A stretch of DNA of 6,125 nucleotides from assembly GCA_964527795.1 (NCBI GenBank), contig CAZGOS010000188.1, forward strand, positions 1 through 6,125. The letters run 5' to 3'. The position numbers were made by a program, and so were the translations under genes. Each line of letters begins with the position of its first letter. The first letter of the stretch is position 1. The stretch comes from SMXL01 sp964527795. Lineage in GTDB: Bacteria > Bacteroidota > Rhodothermia > Rhodothermales > UBA10348. Below the pieces are notes generated by a model, which had not been told where the DNA came from, ran no database searches, and saw only the letters and a list, made by a program, of their open reading frames with translations. Below are positions 5,353 through 6,125 of this stretch, one piece after another.

Positions 5353-6125
5353 ATGAAAACGATCGAACTGCCACCCAGGATAGAAATGATAAGGGCATTC
5401 GAGGCACGCGATCCATCTTATGATGGAATTTTTTTCACGGGTGTGAAAACGACAGGCATATTCTGTCGCCCTACGTGCCCTGCCAAAAAGCCGCGAGTGG
5501 AGAATATCGAATTCTACGCGTCGCCTCAGGAGGCTCTGTTTGCCGGCTATCGCCCGTGCAAAAGGTGCCGACCCTTACAGTCGAGAGACCATCCACCGGA
5601 CTGGCTGAAACCCTTGTTGGCGGAAGTGGAACAGGACCCTACTCGGCGATGGCAGGATCGAGATCTTCGACAACTCGGTCTCCAGCCGGACCGCGTACGC
5701 AGATGGTTCAAGCAACATCACGATATGACTTTTCAGGCATACAACCGGGCTCGCAGACTTGGAACGGCCATGGGGCAACTTCGGTTGGGCTCCGAAGTCA
5801 CGACAGCGGCCTTTGAGACCGGATTCGAATCGCTTAGCGGATTCAATGATGCCGTCAGGCGTGTGCACGGAATGACGCCTTCCAATCTGAGGGATGCGCG
5901 CAGGCTCTCTACTACGCGTCTGCCAACACCTCTGGGACCGATGCTCGCATGCGCATCCGAAGACACCCTTTGCCTTCTTGAATTTGTGGACCGGCGCATG
6001 CTTGAAACCCAGCTGAAGCAAACCCGGAAATCCATGGGAGCCATACTGGTTCCTGGTGACAATGATGTACTGCGATTCGTATCTGAAGAGCTCGACAGCT
6101 ATTTCAGAGGGAAACTTCAAGACTT
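5353..6125 (+). CDS. ada: Ada: alkylated-DNA repair methyltransferase and transcriptional activator (3' end cut by window edge)
   Basis: The first 257 residues are present. Residues 10-75 are the Ada zinc-binding domain: VKTTGIFCRPTCPA supplies Cys38 and Cys42, and YRPCKRC supplies Cys69 and Cys72, the same four residue numbers as in E. coli Ada. There Cys38 takes a methyl group from DNA phosphotriesters, switching the protein into an activator. An AraC-type helix-turn-helix domain follows (about 84-185: DLRQLGLQPDRVRRWFKQHHDMTFQAY, then FETGFESLSGFNDAVRRVHGMTPSNLR). From about 188 (RLPTPLGPMLACASEDTLCLLEF) the N-terminal part of an O6-methylguanine methyltransferase domain begins, so this is the three-part Ada type, not a short AdaA. 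The catalytic PCHR region, and by comparison with the 354-residue E. coli protein about 95 residues, lie beyond the edge. The ATG at 5353 gives the exact family N-terminus but has no Shine-Dalgarno sequence. Repeats upstream suggest autoregulation. Confidence 0.95.
   Translation, partial: MKTIELPPRIEMIRAFEARDPSYDGIFFTGVKTTGIFCRPTCPAKKPRVENIEFYASPQEALFAGYRPCKRCRPLQSRDHPPDWLKPLLAEVEQDPTRRWQDRDLRQLGLQPDRVRRWFKQHHDMTFQAYNRARRLGTAMGQLRLGSEVTTAAFETGFESLSGFNDAVRRVHGMTPSNLRDARRLSTTRLPTPLGPMLACASEDTLCLLEFVDRRMLETQLKQTRKSMGAILVPGDNDVLRFVSEELDSYFRGKLQD

Noticed and set aside
5575..6120. A 181-codon minus-strand frame opposite ada
   Set aside because: The Ada frame carries all family motifs across this stretch; the reverse frame is a shadow.

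Overview
The window looks like an ordinary chromosomal stretch of a Gram-negative bacterium with roughly balanced base composition. A lipobox lipoprotein points to an outer membrane. Almost none of the six genes has a recognisable Shine-Dalgarno sequence, a habit typical of Bacteroidota and relatives such as Rhodothermota. The placement is tentative: Gemmatimonadota, Latescibacterota and similar environmental lineages would also fit the gene mix. I see no rRNA, tRNA, CRISPR array, transposase, phage gene or integration site.

Layout. Positions 1-1317 (minus, 3' end cut by the window edge) encode a COG2403-type predicted GTPase related to archaeal cyclic 2,3-diphosphoglycerate synthetase. A 199-base divergent spacer with two inverted repeats separates it from a lipoprotein of unknown function (1517-2332, plus), which is followed by a convincing rho-independent terminator (2374-2413). 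Convergent to it, on the minus strand, lie a TetR-family regulator (2481-3062), a membrane-anchored alpha/beta hydrolase (3184-4131) and a Gfo/Idh/MocA-family oxidoreductase (4242-5237). These three are codirectional but separated by gaps of 110-121 bases. From 5353 to the right edge (plus) runs an Ada-type DNA alkylation repair protein and regulator, cut before its C-terminal methyltransferase active site.

How the parts fit. The strongest regulatory signal is in the 115-base divergent spacer between the oxidoreductase and ada. Three 13-base direct repeats (consensus AATTCRAYGCGRA) sit immediately upstream of a plausible weak ada promoter. They resemble the E. coli Ada box in length and in their AAT and GCGAA ends, so I infer an autoregulatory Ada operator array that might also affect the divergent oxidoreductase. 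The TetR protein lies just downstream of the hydrolase and carries a cysteine cluster at a position where related regulators can sense electrophiles, but nothing here proves that it controls its neighbours. No clear new multi-gene system is visible; the leads are the Ada-box-like array, the poorly understood GTPase with its leader hairpin, and the uncharacterised lipoprotein.
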